From: Rhodobacter sp.
GTDB lineage: Bacteria; Pseudomonadota; Alphaproteobacteria; Rhodobacterales; Rhodobacteraceae
Reading direction: 5' to 3'
Assembly (NCBI GenBank): GCA_030066215.1
Contig: JASJCA010000017.1
Location: 1 to 40,009, forward strand
Length of the DNA: 40,009 nt
This document shows, one piece after another, positions 1-9,026 of this stretch. The notes under the pieces were generated by a model. The model saw nothing but the letters and a program-made list of their open reading frames with translations. It made no database searches and was not told the origin of the DNA. The translations under genes were made by a program, and so were the position numbers. The first letter of the stretch is position 1. Each line of letters begins with the position of its first letter.

Positions 1-772
1 CATCGCTCACCGCGGTCTGGAACCCCGCACAGAGGTCGGCGCGGTCCTGGCGCGAAATCCCGCCCTGCTCGGCCACCAGCGCGTCGCGGGCGCGCAGCAC
101 GGCGGTCTTGAGCCCGGAAAACGACAGATCGCAGCCCGGTCGGTCCAAAAGCGGCCGCGGCAGGGCAAACCGGCCGGGGTCGCCGGCCGCCGCCTCGGCC
201 TCGACGGCGGGGCCGCCGGGCTGCGGCAGGCCGAGAAGCTTGGCGATCTTGTCGAAGGCCTCGCCGGGGCTGTCGTCGATGGTGCCACCGAGGCGGGTGA
301 AGCGGTCAGGACCATGCACGGTCAGAAGCTGGCAGTGGCCGCCCGAGACCAAAAGCGTCAGGTAGGGTAAGGCGAGGCCGTCGGTCAGGCGCGGGGTCAA
401 GGCGTGCCCGGCCAGGTGGTTGACGCCGATCAGCGGCTTGGCGGTGGCGGCGGCCAGCCCCTTGGCGCACATCACGCCGGCCAGCACACCGCCGATCAGG
501 CCGGGGCCGGCGGTCACCGCGATGGCGTCGACGTCCGCCAGCGCCAGGCCGGCCTGCGACAGGGCCTCTTCAACACAGTGATCGAGCATTTCGGTATGGG
601 CGCGGGCGGCAATTTCAGGAACCACGCCGCCGTAAGCCGCGTGCAGGTCGGTCTGGCCGTAAACGACCCTCGACAGGATCTCTGGCGCCTCTCCCGGGTT
701 ATGGCGCACGACGCTGGCGGCGGTGTCGTCGCAGCTGCTTTCGAGCCCGAGGAGTGTCAAGGTATCGGACAT
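1..772 (-). CDS. tsaD: TsaD, tRNA N6-adenosine threonylcarbamoyltransferase (C-terminus cut by window edge)
   Basis: TsaD transfers the threonylcarbamoyl group from TC-AMP to A37 of ANN-decoding tRNAs, working with TsaB and TsaE in the cytoplasm. Reading leftwards from an ATG at 772 gives 257 codons beginning [20 protein letters not shown], the usual ASKHA-fold N-terminus. The metal-binding HLAGH motif is at residues 119-123 and VSGGH is near 142-146. The sequence [10 protein letters not shown] lies further on, and the frame is open to base 2. Full-length proteins have about 340-365 residues, so roughly the last 100 are outside the window. It is divergent from hemD, with 58 bp between the starts. 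Family identity is clear from the motifs. Confidence 0.96.
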   Translation of the reverse strand, partial: MSDTLTLLGLESSCDDTAASVVRHNPGEAPEILSRVVYGQTDLHAAYGGVVPEIAARAHTEMLDHCVEEALSQAGLALADVDAIAVTAGPGLIGGVLAGVMCAKGLAAATAKPLIGVNHLAGHALTPRLTDGLALPYLTLLVSGGHCQLLTVHGPDRFTRLGGTIDDSPGEAFDKIAKLLGLPQPGGPAVEAEAAAGDPGRFALPRPLLDRPGCDLSFSGLKTAVLRARDALVAEQGGISRQDRADLCAGFQTAVSD

Positions 773-830
773 GCGCTCGCCGGTTGCGTGGGGTTGAGGC
801 GGCAGGTAACACCTGTCCCCAATCCGTTCA

Positions 831-1565
831 ATGCCGGTGGAGCCCCGCGACGTGCCCGGTCCCCCTGCCCTTCTGTTGACTCGGCCGCACGCTCAGGCGG
901 AGCGATTTGCAAGCCATTGCAAGGCGGTTCTGGGATCGGACCTGCGCGTGGTGATCTCGCCCGTTCTGCGGATCGAGCCGCGGGACGCATTGGTGGATTT
1001 GACTGGCGTCGCGGGGGTGGTGTTGACCTCGGAGAACGGGGTGCTGGGGCTGCCGCGGACGGTGCCAGAGGGGCTGGTGGCCTATTGTGTGGGCGATCGG
1101 ACGGCAGACGCGGCGCGGGCGTCGGGACTGAGCGCGGTGTCGGCCGGCGGTGCGATCGAGGATCTGGCGGCTCTAATCCGGAACGATGCGCTGACCGGGC
1201 CCTTGCTGCATTTGCGCGGGGCGGAGGTGCGCGGGGATCTGCCAGCGATTTTGGCAGGAACGGGAGCGGAGCTGCGGGAGGTCGTGGTCTACGACCAGGT
1301 GCCGCTCGATTTAACCGCCGAGGCGAAGGGCGTTTTGTCGGGCACGGCACCGTTGGTGGCGCCTCTATTCTCGCCGCGCTCTGCAGCGTTGCTCGGCACG
1401 GCGGCCCAGGGGGCGGCGGCGCCATTGTGGCTGGTGGCTCTAAGTCCGGCGGTGGCGGAGGCCTGGAGAGGGCCGGAGCCGGCGCTGTTGCGGATCGCCG
1501 ACCGGCCGGATGCGGCGGCGATGACGGAGCGGCTTGTGACGATTTACACCGGGAACGCGGCTTGA
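831..1565 (+). CDS. hemD: Uroporphyrinogen-III synthase
   Basis: HemD cyclises hydroxymethylbilane to uroporphyrinogen III, inverting ring D, in the cytoplasmic tetrapyrrole pathway. The 244-residue product has the usual length. It has the poorly conserved two-domain pattern of the family: a start [16 protein letters not shown], the central VVLTSENGV segment near residue 65, and [17 protein letters not shown] near residue 125, which matches the typical 'L.l.g..rr..l...L' stretch. The C-terminal '[12 protein letters not shown]' matches the conserved 'v.FtSp.aa..f' strand. HemD proteins diverge strongly, so the call also rests on the next two genes, Mic60-like and hemY, a known alphaproteobacterial arrangement. 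No hemC lies between tsaD and hemD. The start has no strong ribosome binding site and could be slightly downstream. Confidence 0.88.
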   Translation: MPVEPRDVPGPPALLLTRPHAQAERFASHCKAVLGSDLRVVISPVLRIEPRDALVDLTGVAGVVLTSENGVLGLPRTVPEGLVAYCVGDRTADAARASGLSAVSAGGAIEDLAALIRNDALTGPLLHLRGAEVRGDLPAILAGTGAELREVVVYDQVPLDLTAEAKGVLSGTAPLVAPLFSPRSAALLGTAAQGAAAPLWLVALSPAVAEAWRGPEPALLRIADRPDAAAMTERLVTIYTGNAA

Positions 1566-1647
1566 GGCGGTTTGACCCGCGGGCTAAGTTGCGCGGGTGC
1601 GACGGGCCTGCGGGGCCCGGGCAAGAGATTCGGAGGGTCCCCGGGGC

Positions 1648-3285
1648 GTGGCGAAATCAAGAAGGTCGAAGGCAAAGGGGACGGATCGCACGCCGGAGGA
1701 CGGCGGGAATACCGACGAGTCCCAGGTCGTAGAGACGCCGGACCAAGCAGCAGAGGGTGACACGGGCGCGGAGGCGCCGCCGGACGCAACCGAGCAGGTT
1801 AACGCGGAGGCGGAGGCGCCGGAGGACGCTGCCGAGCCCTTGCACGAAGGCGCGGGGACGCCGACAGATCTCGCCGAACAGACCGACATCGATGCCTCGG
1901 GCACGGATGAGCCCTGGAGCCCCAGCGAGGCCTATGACGAGGATTTGGGCGGGGCGCCAGAGGCAAGCGACCCAAACCTACAAGACGACACCGCGGCAGA
2001 AGGTGAGCCGGTCGACCTCACGACGGAAGACCAAGACATAGACGCGTCTGCGGACGAGTTGGCGGACGGGTCAGAGGCGCCGGAGGCCGTCGGCGAGGTC
2101 TATTCCGAGCAGGAGAGCGACGCTGCGGTAGCCGCGGAGGCGGCATCAGAGCCGACCGCGCCGACGCCCGTTCCCGCGGCCCCGCCTGCCCCGCGATCGC
2201 GCAGCCCGTTTCCGATGATCCTCGGCGGGATCGTGGCAGCAGTCATCGGAGCGGCGGCACTCTATATCAGCGCAGATCGCGGGTGGATTGTTCTCGGCAG
2301 CCCCGAGACGGCCGAGATGCGCGCCGATATGGAAGTGCAGGCGGCGCGCATTACCGAACTTGAGGCGGCTCTGAAAGGGGCTGCGGCCGAAATCGTGGCG
2401 CTTCAGGGCGCGCAACCGGATTTGAGCCCGGTGACCGGGGCGCTCGACGCGGTGCAGAATTCGGTGGCCGACGTCACGGGCAGCGTGACGGAGGTCGCCG
2501 GCCAAGTGGCGGCGCTGGCGGCGCGTCTAGACGACACCGATGCGCGGCTCGGCGAGGTCGAGACCCAGCCGATCCCGGAAGCGGAGCTGCCCGCAGAAGT
2601 GGTCGCTGCGTTCGAGCGGCAGATGGACGATATGCAGGCCTCGCTGGACGACCGGTTTGCCGGCATCCAGGACGCGCTCGGCGGTGAGGTTGCGGCGATC
2701 GAGACGGCGCTGACCGACAAACTGTCCGAGATTGAGGCGGCACAGGCGGCCGCGGCCGACGCCGAAGCGGCAGCCAAAGCGGCTGCCCAGGCCGCCGAGG
2801 CGCGGGCCGCACTGGCCGAAGTCGAAGTGGCGCTCGACACCGGCGGCGGCTTTGCCGAGGCGCTGGCGGCGCTGTCCGAGACGACAGGCGACGCCGCCCC
2901 GGCGGCGTTGGCCGATCACGCCGAGGAGGGCATTGCAACTCTGCAGGCCCTAAAAGACGGTTTTCCGGATGCGGCGCGCGCGGCGTTGTCGGTATCGATC
3001 GCCCCCGATCCCGAGGCGGGCACCTCCGGGCGGCTCGGAGCGTTCCTGCGTACCCAGCTTGGCGTGCGCTCGCTGGAGCCGCGCGCAGGCGATGACCCGG
3101 ATGCGGTGCTGAGCCGGGCCGAGGCCGCGTTGGGCGGCGGCGACCTTGCCGGTGCCATGGAACTGATCGCGGCCCTTCCCGAAGACGGCCGGGCGGCCTT
3201 CGAAGACTGGATCCGGCAAGCCGAGATCCGGATGGCGGCTTTGGCGGCGGCCGGGGCGATCTCGGACCAAATCATCGCGGATTGA
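1648..3285 (+). CDS. Mic60/mitofilin-like inner-membrane protein (COG4223)
   Basis: This 545-residue protein fits the alphaproteobacterial Mic60 (mitofilin) family. Members sit in the inner membrane and are linked to intracytoplasmic membrane curvature and envelope contact sites. The N-terminal ~185 residues are strongly acidic and Ala/Pro-rich. One membrane segment (MILGGIVAAVIGAAALYI) follows at about 190-208. Then comes a long Ala/Glu-rich predicted coiled coil (about 215-420) and a C-terminal mitofilin-like helical domain ending QIIAD. I chose the GTG at 1648, which has CGGAGG 11 bases upstream and gives VAKSRRSKAKG. An ATG at 1597 is in frame but has a poorer context and would add 17 residues. 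It sits 10 bp before hemY. The co-location with hem genes is a known alphaproteobacterial pattern; the membrane-shaping role here is inferred. Confidence 0.85.
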   Translation: MAKSRRSKAKGTDRTPEDGGNTDESQVVETPDQAAEGDTGAEAPPDATEQVNAEAEAPEDAAEPLHEGAGTPTDLAEQTDIDASGTDEPWSPSEAYDEDLGGAPEASDPNLQDDTAAEGEPVDLTTEDQDIDASADELADGSEAPEAVGEVYSEQESDAAVAAEAASEPTAPTPVPAAPPAPRSRSPFPMILGGIVAAVIGAAALYISADRGWIVLGSPETAEMRADMEVQAARITELEAALKGAAAEIVALQGAQPDLSPVTGALDAVQNSVADVTGSVTEVAGQVAALAARLDDTDARLGEVETQPIPEAELPAEVVAAFERQMDDMQASLDDRFAGIQDALGGEVAAIETALTDKLSEIEAAQAAAADAEAAAKAAAQAAEARAALAEVEVALDTGGGFAEALAALSETTGDAAPAALADHAEEGIATLQALKDGFPDAARAALSVSIAPDPEAGTSGRLGAFLRTQLGVRSLEPRAGDDPDAVLSRAEAALGGGDLAGAMELIAALPEDGRAAFEDWIRQAEIRMAALAAAGAISDQIIAD

Positions 3286-3295
3286 GGACGGCAAT

Positions 3296-4825
3296 ATGCT
3301 CTGGTCGCTTATCAAGGTCATCCTGTTCGTCGTCATCATCGCGGCACTGACGCTGGGCGCCGGGTCGCTGATGGAAAGCGACGGCGGCATCCGCGGCGCG
3401 CTTTTCGGCTGGGAATTCAACCTCGGGCCGCTGCAATCGGTCATCGCGATGGTGGTGCTGGTAACAGCGGTTTGGCTGTTTCTGAAGCTCTTGGGCCTGG
3501 TTGTGGCGTTTCTTCGGTTCCTGAACGGGGACGAGACCGCGATCAGCCGCTGGTTCGACCGAAACCGCGAGCGCAAGGGGTTTCAGGCGCTGGCAGACGG
3601 GCTGATGGCGTTGGCCTCGGGCGAGGGGCGCGTGGCAATGCAGAAGGCGGCGCGGGCCGAGCGGTTCCTCCGCCGACCCGAGTTGACCAACCTGATCACC
3701 GCGCAGGCGGCCGAGATGTCGGGCGACCGCAAAAAGGCCGAGGAAGTCTATAAACGCCTCTTGGAGGATGAGCGCACCCGTTTCGTCGGCGTGCGCGGGA
3801 TCATGAAGCAGAAGCTCGGCGAGGGTGACACCGACATGGCGCTGAAGTTGGCCGAGAAGGCCTTTGCGCTGAAGCCGCGACACGAAGAAACCCAGGACGT
3901 GCTGTTGCGGCTGCAGGCCGAGTCGGCCGACTGGACCGGGGCGCGAAAGACCCTGGGCGCGAAACTGAAGCACGGTGCGTTGCCACGCGACGTGCACCGG
4001 CGGCGCGACGCGGTTCTGGCGATCAGCGAGGCGTCGGACGTGGTGGCCGAGGGCAAGACGGTCGAAGCCCGCGAAGCGGCGATCGAAGCGAACCGCCTGT
4101 CGCCCGATCTGATTCCGGCAGCGGTGATGGCGGCGCGGGGTTATATCGAACAGGGCAAACCGCGTTACGCCACCCGGGTAATCAAAAAGGCCTGGGAGGC
4201 CGCGCCTCACCCCGATCTGGCCGCGGCCTTTGCAGAGATCGCGCCGGACGAGACCCCGACGGCAAGGATCAAACGGTTTGGGGCGTTGACGGCGCTGAAA
4301 CCGGACCATGCCGAGACCAAGATGCTGCTGGCCGAATTGCAGATCGCGGCCGAGGACTTTCCGGCCGCGCGCAAGGCGATGGGCGATCTGGCCACCGAGG
4401 ATCCGACCGCACGGTCGCTGACGATCATGGCGGCCATCGAGCGCGGCGAAGGTGCCGACGACGCGGTGGTGCGCGGCTGGCTGGCGCGGGCGCTGACCGC
4501 CTCGCGCGGGCCGCAATGGGTCTGCGGTGCCTGCCAGAACATTCATGGGGCCTGGGCGCCGGTCTGTTCCAATTGCGGCGGCTTCGACACCATGGCCTGG
4601 CGCGTGCCGGCCGAAGGCGAAGTGGCGATGCCGGGATCGGCCGAGATGCTGCCCTTGCTGGTAGGCCAGCCCGAGGCGACGGAAACCGAGATCGCTGAGG
4701 TGGCGGTCGAGGCCGAGGTGGTTGAGTCGCCGGTTGAGGGGTTGGCGGCGGAGGTCGCCGCCGAGGCCGAGCCCGGCCCGGTGCCCGAGGTTGTCGAGGA
4801 CGACGCGCCGGCCAAGGCCTCATGA
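3296..4825 (+). CDS. hemY: HemY-family TPR membrane protein with C-terminal zinc ribbon
   Basis: HemY-type proteins are inner-membrane TPR scaffolds encoded with tetrapyrrole genes. They are distinct from the protoporphyrinogen oxidase also called HemY. The 509-residue product has two N-terminal membrane helices (about 5-22 and 45-68). A HemY_N domain follows with the conserved FxxALADGLMALASGE and KAARAERFL stretches, then several TPR-like repeats to about residue 400. The segment WVCGACQN...APVCSNCGG near 405-425 holds two CxxC knuckles and should bind zinc. The tail is acidic, Ala/Val/Glu-rich and probably disordered. It is 10 bp after the Mic60-like gene and almost certainly in the same operon. 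Its role in heme metabolism is inferred from the family and context. Confidence 0.9.
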   Translation: MLWSLIKVILFVVIIAALTLGAGSLMESDGGIRGALFGWEFNLGPLQSVIAMVVLVTAVWLFLKLLGLVVAFLRFLNGDETAISRWFDRNRERKGFQALADGLMALASGEGRVAMQKAARAERFLRRPELTNLITAQAAEMSGDRKKAEEVYKRLLEDERTRFVGVRGIMKQKLGEGDTDMALKLAEKAFALKPRHEETQDVLLRLQAESADWTGARKTLGAKLKHGALPRDVHRRRDAVLAISEASDVVAEGKTVEAREAAIEANRLSPDLIPAAVMAARGYIEQGKPRYATRVIKKAWEAAPHPDLAAAFAEIAPDETPTARIKRFGALTALKPDHAETKMLLAELQIAAEDFPAARKAMGDLATEDPTARSLTIMAAIERGEGADDAVVRGWLARALTASRGPQWVCGACQNIHGAWAPVCSNCGGFDTMAWRVPAEGEVAMPGSAEMLPLLVGQPEATETEIAEVAVEAEVVESPVEGLAAEVAAEAEPGPVPEVVEDDAPAKAS

Positions 4826-4841
4826 CGCCCTGGCCGGCGCG
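4804..4841 (+). terminator. Perfect 11-bp hairpin overlapping the hemY stop
   Basis: CGCGCCGGCCA at 4804-4814 is exactly complementary to 4831-4841, with a 16-base loop that contains the hemY stop codon (4823-4825). There is no T-run, so it is not a textbook intrinsic terminator. It may end the hem operon transcript or protect its 3' end. Confidence 0.45.
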
Positions 4842-5076
4842 GAATACCTGACACACACACAACGACCCGCCGTGCCGCTGCCGATTGTCGTCGGCTGCGC
4901 CAGCCCCCTGGCGCACACACGGCGGGCCTTACCAATGTCCGGCGCTGGGGACACCGGCCACCGATATTTCCCAGTTGCCCGGGACGCCGATATTTATGAC
5001 AATCCAAACGTCCGGGATGAATGGGAAAACTCGGCCGTGTTTCCCCTGGGCAAGCCGAAACCCGATTGGAGCCCCG

Positions 5077-5535
5077 ATGTCTGTCGTCGCGCGTTACCTG
5101 AAAAAGCACACCGAAACGCTGGTGAAGGATGTCGGGCTGGAGGCCGCCTGCGCGATCACCGGCAAGTCGAAGGCGACGCTGGGGCGGTATTACTCCGACG
5201 CGCCCGAGCACGGTGACCGGTTCATGCCCGTGGATGCCGTGGCTCTGCTGGAAGAGGCGTCGAGCTATCCGCATATCACCGCGGCCTTGTCCGAGCTCAG
5301 GGGGATCACCCTGAGCTACGACGAGGACCGCAAGAACATCCGCCGCGGCGGGGTGAACGCGGATGTGGTGGCGTTGAGCCAACGCTTTGCGATGCTGATG
5401 GGCGAATACAACCAGTCGATCGAGGACGGGGTGATCACCATCAACGAGGCCAAGCGGCTGTTGCGCGAGACGCTGGAATTGCAGCGGGTGCTGTTGGACA
5501 TGAAGCTGCATCTAGAGAAAGAATCAGTGCAGTGA
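5077..5535 (+). CDS. Conserved small protein, possibly HTH/CII-like regulator
   Basis: I do not recognise a named family. The 152-residue product is soluble and mostly helical. Residues 1-50 include 'LEAACAITGKSKATLGRYY', which has the spacing of a helix-turn-helix (helix, turn at TGKS, recognition-like helix) and recalls phage CII-type regulators. The rest has a 'GVITINEAKRLLRET' stretch and a C-terminal leucine-rich helix that could dimerise. ATG 5077 was chosen because the frame upstream, open to 4885, reads as low-quality Pro-rich sequence and includes the hemY downstream region. It ends 4 bp before the convergent HupE gene. The regulatory role is inference only. Confidence 0.7.
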   Translation: MSVVARYLKKHTETLVKDVGLEAACAITGKSKATLGRYYSDAPEHGDRFMPVDAVALLEEASSYPHITAALSELRGITLSYDEDRKNIRRGGVNADVVALSQRFAMLMGEYNQSIEDGVITINEAKRLLRETLELQRVLLDMKLHLEKESVQ

Positions 5536-5539
5536 CGCC

Positions 5540-6688
5540 CTAAAGCAGGGTGCGCTCGACGAACCAATAGGCGCCGACCGCGGCGATGGCGAGGGAGGCG
5601 GGCGTGGTGATGCGGCTGCGGTACCAGGGTTTCCTGCCGAACCAGTAGCCCACCGCAAAGAAGGCCACGCCGATCACAAAGAGCTGGCCGAATTCAACGC
5701 CCAGGTTGAAACCGATCAGGCCGGTGAGAAAGCGCGCCGGGTTGAGGCCGATATCGCCCAGCACGCTGGCGAAACCGAGCCCGTGCAGCAAGCCGAATCC
5801 AAAGACGATCGCCGTGCGCCATGGGGTGATGTTCTTCGAGAACACGTTTTCAACCGCAACATAGACGATGGAGGCGGCGATCAGCGGCTCGACGATATCC
5901 GGCGACAGGCGCACGTAGCCGAGGACGGCGAGCGCCAGGGTCACGGTATGCGCCAAGGTGAAGGCGGTGACCTGATAGAGCAACGGGCGGAATTTGAGCG
6001 AGAAGAAAAACAGGCCCAGAACAAAGAGGATGTGGTCAAGGCCCTTGGGCACGATGTGTTCGAAGCCGATCACGATGTAGCGGCCGAACGCGGTGAGCAT
6101 CGCTTCTTGCGCGACGGCGTCGCGCGGCAACTCGGCGCTGAGCTGTCCGTCGGTGAGATAGGCGGAATAGCCGTCCTCGCCACCGCCCTGGCGTACCACC
6201 AGCGGCCCATAAGCTGCAATCCAGCCCACCGTGACGGACGATCCGTCGGGCGGCAGGGCGGCTATCAGGCTGAGCCGGCTGTCGCGAGGGAGGTCGAGGT
6301 CGCCTGGCTCGGGAATCTCCACCGCGGCGATCTCGGGAGACAGATCGGCGCCGCCGGCGCGCAGGATGAAGCCCTGGCGAAGCTGCGCCCATCGGCCGCG
6401 CAGGGCGGCTTCGAGATCGTCCGACCCCAGGGCGCGCAACGCATCGTATCGGTTGGCCTCGGGCGCCGCGTCGGTGTTGTCGAGGCCCTGCAAGTCGATG
6501 CCGGCGACCATCGATTCCAGGGCCAGTTCGACGTCGAAGCGTACTTCGTCGGCGCCAACCGTCACATCCGCGATGGCAGGTCGGATTTCATGGGCGGCGG
6601 AGCCTGCGGCAGCCGCGACCAGGATCACAAGGCCGAGCGCCAGCCGTGCGACGCTTGACACTGCGGCCCTCCATGACAGCTTGGCCAT
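5540..6688 (-). CDS. HupE/UreJ-family membrane protein
   Basis: This belongs to the HupE/UreJ_2 family of integral membrane proteins, whose characterised relatives act as nickel or cobalt permeases. The 382-residue product begins with a signal peptide (MAKLSWRAAV... cleaved near GSAAHEIRPA). A periplasmic domain of about 160 residues follows, then six or so membrane helices. Conserved family motifs are 'HIVPKGLDHILFVLGLFFF', 'AFTLAHTVTL' and 'FGLLHGLGFASVLGDIG'; their histidines are likely metal ligands. ATG 6688 is preceded by GGAGAG. An upstream in-frame ATG at 6715 would overlap the divergent gene. It is divergent from a DUF4198 protein with only 25 bp between the starts. The substrate metal cannot be told from the sequence. 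Confidence 0.85.
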   Translation of the reverse strand: MAKLSWRAAVSSVARLALGLVILVAAAAGSAAHEIRPAIADVTVGADEVRFDVELALESMVAGIDLQGLDNTDAAPEANRYDALRALGSDDLEAALRGRWAQLRQGFILRAGGADLSPEIAAVEIPEPGDLDLPRDSRLSLIAALPPDGSSVTVGWIAAYGPLVVRQGGGEDGYSAYLTDGQLSAELPRDAVAQEAMLTAFGRYIVIGFEHIVPKGLDHILFVLGLFFFSLKFRPLLYQVTAFTLAHTVTLALAVLGYVRLSPDIVEPLIAASIVYVAVENVFSKNITPWRTAIVFGFGLLHGLGFASVLGDIGLNPARFLTGLIGFNLGVEFGQLFVIGVAFFAVGYWFGRKPWYRSRITTPASLAIAAVGAYWFVERTLL

Positions 6689-6713
6689 TGTCAGCTCTCC
6701 CAGGATCCCTGCC

Positions 6714-7520
6714 ATGCGCCTTCACATCATTTGTTTCGCTTTATGCGCCCTATTGGCCTTGCCTGGCCGCGCGCACGAATTCTGGATTTCACCGCAGACA
6801 TATACCGTAGCGCCGGAAGCGCAAATCCTGGCCGACATTCGCGTTGGACAGACCTTCAAGGGGTCCGCCTACTCTTTCATTCCCCAGCAATTCAAACGCT
6901 TCGATCTTGTGCAGGGCGATCGTGTGATCCCGGTTACTGGCCGGATCGGCGACCGGCCGGCCTTGGCGATGGATGCGCCGGGGGACGGCCTGGTGACCGT
7001 GGTACACCAGACCTCGGACTTCTTTTTGACCTACCGCGAGGCCGAGAAGTTCCTCAATTTCATCACCGAGAAGGATTTCGCCTGGGTCTTGGCCGACCAC
7101 GAGGCCCGCGGCCTGCCCGACGCCGGCTTTCGCGAACGCTATAGCCGCTACGCCAAGAGCCTGATCGCCGTGGGGTCCGGAGCTGGCGCCGACCAAGAGG
7201 TCGGGCTTCTGACAGAGATCATCGCTTTGGCCAATCCGTTCACCGACGATCTGTCGGACGGTCTGCCGGTGCAGGTGCTCTACCAAGGCGCGGCGCGGGC
7301 TGATGTCCAAGTCGAGGTCTTCGCCAGGGTGCCGGATGGCGCGGTCACGGTCATGCAGACCCGGACGGACAGCGAAGGCTACGCCATGATCCCGGTTGAG
7401 GCCGGCAGCGAATACCTGGTGGACGCGGTCGTGATGCGCCCATTGGACCCGGTGGCCGAATCCGACCCGGTGTGGGAATCGCTTTGGGCCTCGCTGACCT
7501 TTCAGGTGCCTTCGGATTGA
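6714..7520 (+). CDS. DUF4198 periplasmic protein
   Basis: This 268-residue exported protein matches DUF4198 (NikM/CbtK-like proteins associated with nickel or cobalt uptake). It has a cleavable signal peptide (MRLHIICFALCALLALPGRA) followed at once by the family hallmark HEFWISP. A predicted beta-rich body follows, with 'DGLPVQVLYQGAARADVQVEVF' and 'TDSEGYAMIPVEAGSEYLVDAV', which is a carboxypeptidase-regulatory-like Ig fold. It is divergent from the HupE-family gene, and both mature N-termini start with His-Glu after the signal peptide. I infer that the pair handles one metal: a periplasmic capture protein plus a permease. A long in-frame extension upstream (to 6231) is antisense to hupE and was rejected. 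Confidence 0.85.
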   Translation: MRLHIICFALCALLALPGRAHEFWISPQTYTVAPEAQILADIRVGQTFKGSAYSFIPQQFKRFDLVQGDRVIPVTGRIGDRPALAMDAPGDGLVTVVHQTSDFFLTYREAEKFLNFITEKDFAWVLADHEARGLPDAGFRERYSRYAKSLIAVGSGAGADQEVGLLTEIIALANPFTDDLSDGLPVQVLYQGAARADVQVEVFARVPDGAVTVMQTRTDSEGYAMIPVEAGSEYLVDAVVMRPLDPVAESDPVWESLWASLTFQVPSD

Positions 7521-7629
7521 GCGCATGTACCGGACCCGGGCGCCAGTGATGAAACGGGCCGCGACAGACCCGGAACTGCCCGATTCCCGGGCATCAGCCA
7601 CCATCCCCTCCCCCGGATTGGCGGCATAA

Positions 7630-7644
7630 TGCTGCACTGCAGCA
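7630..7644. promoter_or_regulatory. Perfect 7-bp inverted repeat upstream of parA
   Basis: TGCTGCA and TGCAGCA are separated by a single C, centred 62 bp before the parA start codon. It could be an operator or a small hairpin. No known regulator site was recognised. Confidence 0.35.
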
Positions 7645-7698
7645 GAATGTGGTTGCAATCCCACACGATCTGACGCCCCGTTCCGGCGGAGGTGCGCC

Positions 7699-8361
7699 AT
7701 GACCGGACATGTCATTACCATCGCACAGCAAAAAGGCGGGTCGGGGAAGACGACGCTTGCCATAAACCTGGCGCTGCGCTTCGCCATACAGGGCAAGTCG
7801 GTCGCGCTGCTGGACACCGATCCCCAAGGCAGTCTGGGCCGCTGGTTCATGACGCGACACACGCGGTTGGGCGATGTCGGCGGGCTGGACTTCGGCACGG
7901 CCAGCGCCTGGGGCGTGGCCTATGAATGCGACAAACTGCGAGGGCAGCATGATCTTGTGATCGTCGACACCCCGCCCAAGATCGACGCCGACCTGCGCCC
8001 TGCCCTCCGCGCCGCCGATTTGGTGCTGGTGCCGGTGGCGACCAGCCAAGTGGATCTTTGGGCGACGGAAGGTGTGTTCGATTTGGCGCGGCGCGAGGCG
8101 ACGCCGGCGATGATCGTATTGAACAGGGCGCCGCCGCGGGCCCGGCTGACGGCACAGGTGCGCGCCGAGATCGACGCGACGGTGACGCCGCGCCTTGCCT
8201 CAGCATTGGGCAACAGGGTCGCATTCGCCGAGGCGTCGGGCCTTGGGCTCGGCGTCGCGGAATTGGCGCGCTCCGGTCCAGCGGCCAGGGAAGTCGAAGC
8301 GCTGGCCGCCGAGGTCGAAGCGGTGTTGACGGCAGAGCCCGAACACGCCCTGGCAGGGTAG
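7699..8361 (+). CDS. ParA/MinD-family ATPase, orphan
   Basis: This is a 220-residue P-loop ATPase of the ParA family, which positions cargo (DNA, protein clusters, granules) by ATP-dependent nucleoid binding. The deviant Walker A KGGSGKTT is at residues 12-19, with the signature lysine at 12. Walker A' is LLDTDPQGS (about 36-44) and Walker B is VIVDTPPK (about 87-94). There is no N-terminal HTH, so it is the short type Ib-like class. No parB, parS, chemotaxis or polyhydroxyalkanoate gene is next to it, so the cargo is unknown. A strong GGCGGAGG lies upstream of ATG 7699. It resembles orphan ParA proteins such as PpfA in architecture only. Confidence 0.88.
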   Translation: MTGHVITIAQQKGGSGKTTLAINLALRFAIQGKSVALLDTDPQGSLGRWFMTRHTRLGDVGGLDFGTASAWGVAYECDKLRGQHDLVIVDTPPKIDADLRPALRAADLVLVPVATSQVDLWATEGVFDLARREATPAMIVLNRAPPRARLTAQVRAEIDATVTPRLASALGNRVAFAEASGLGLGVAELARSGPAAREVEALAAEVEAVLTAEPEHALAG

Positions 8362-8498
8362 ATCGCGTTGATCCTCGGTGGACGCCGACTCGACTGGTTC
8401 TGGGCTTGTCGCGGCGGTTCAGTGCTTGGTGAGCTGGGTTGCCCGCCGCGTTTCCGCGCCAAATCCAAGGTCGTCCAGCGATGAAGTGGGGTGGTGCC

Positions 8499-8885
8499 CT
8501 ATCGGCTGCTCCCACTCCCGGCCCAGAGAAGCCCAAGCAGCATCGACGCGACGCCCGCGGCGATGCCGATCCAGCCGAAATACCATAGCCGGCCGGCGAA
8601 CGCATCCTCGGCGAAGGAGGCAGCGAATTGCGCCTTGCCATACCCCGCCGCGATGGCACTTACGACGATCAACGCCACGCCAACCCCGATCCGCCACCAA
8701 CGCGTCCGCCGCACCGACAAAAGGCCGATGATAAGACCTACGGCAACACCAACCCAGGCGGTCTGTCCGGCCCACCAGGGATGGGCCCCGAGCCACTGGC
8801 TGACGCCCAGCATGGCCGCGGCAAGCGGTAGGATCGCGGCGACGATCACCGTGGCCGCCAGGGTGAACGCATTGTGGCGGGTCAT
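8499..8885 (-). CDS. Small integral membrane protein
   Basis: This is an unrecognised 128-residue hydrophobic protein with about four membrane helices. They are roughly TLAATVIVAAILPLAAAML, AWVGVAVGLIIGLLS, IGVGVALIVVSAIAAGY and IGIAAGVASMLLGLLWAG. The start at 8885 (MTRHNAF) is preceded by AAGGAAG. The frame stays open to 9002, but the extra residues lack membrane character or a ribosome binding site. Function unknown. It may be monocistronic. Confidence 0.65.
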   Translation of the reverse strand: MTRHNAFTLAATVIVAAILPLAAAMLGVSQWLGAHPWWAGQTAWVGVAVGLIIGLLSVRRTRWWRIGVGVALIVVSAIAAGYGKAQFAASFAEDAFAGRLWYFGWIGIAAGVASMLLGLLWAGSGSSR

Positions 8886-9026
8886 GTCAGCGCTTCCTTC
8901 CCCTTGGCGGCGGTCGAGTATCGGCACCGATTTCGTGTGCCACACCGACCCTTGCATATCACAATGCAGGATGTCGCAGTTCCGTGACGAACTGCGGGCC
9001 ATCTGGGGAAAAGTCGCAGAGGCTGA

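Noticed and set aside
773..830. hemC expected beside hemD
   Set aside because: Only 58 bp separate tsaD and hemD. No hemC is encoded here or elsewhere in the window.
3272..4546. Open frame opposite hemY (about 424 codons)
   Set aside because: Arg/Gly/Gln-rich antisense frame with no domain; hemY is well supported.
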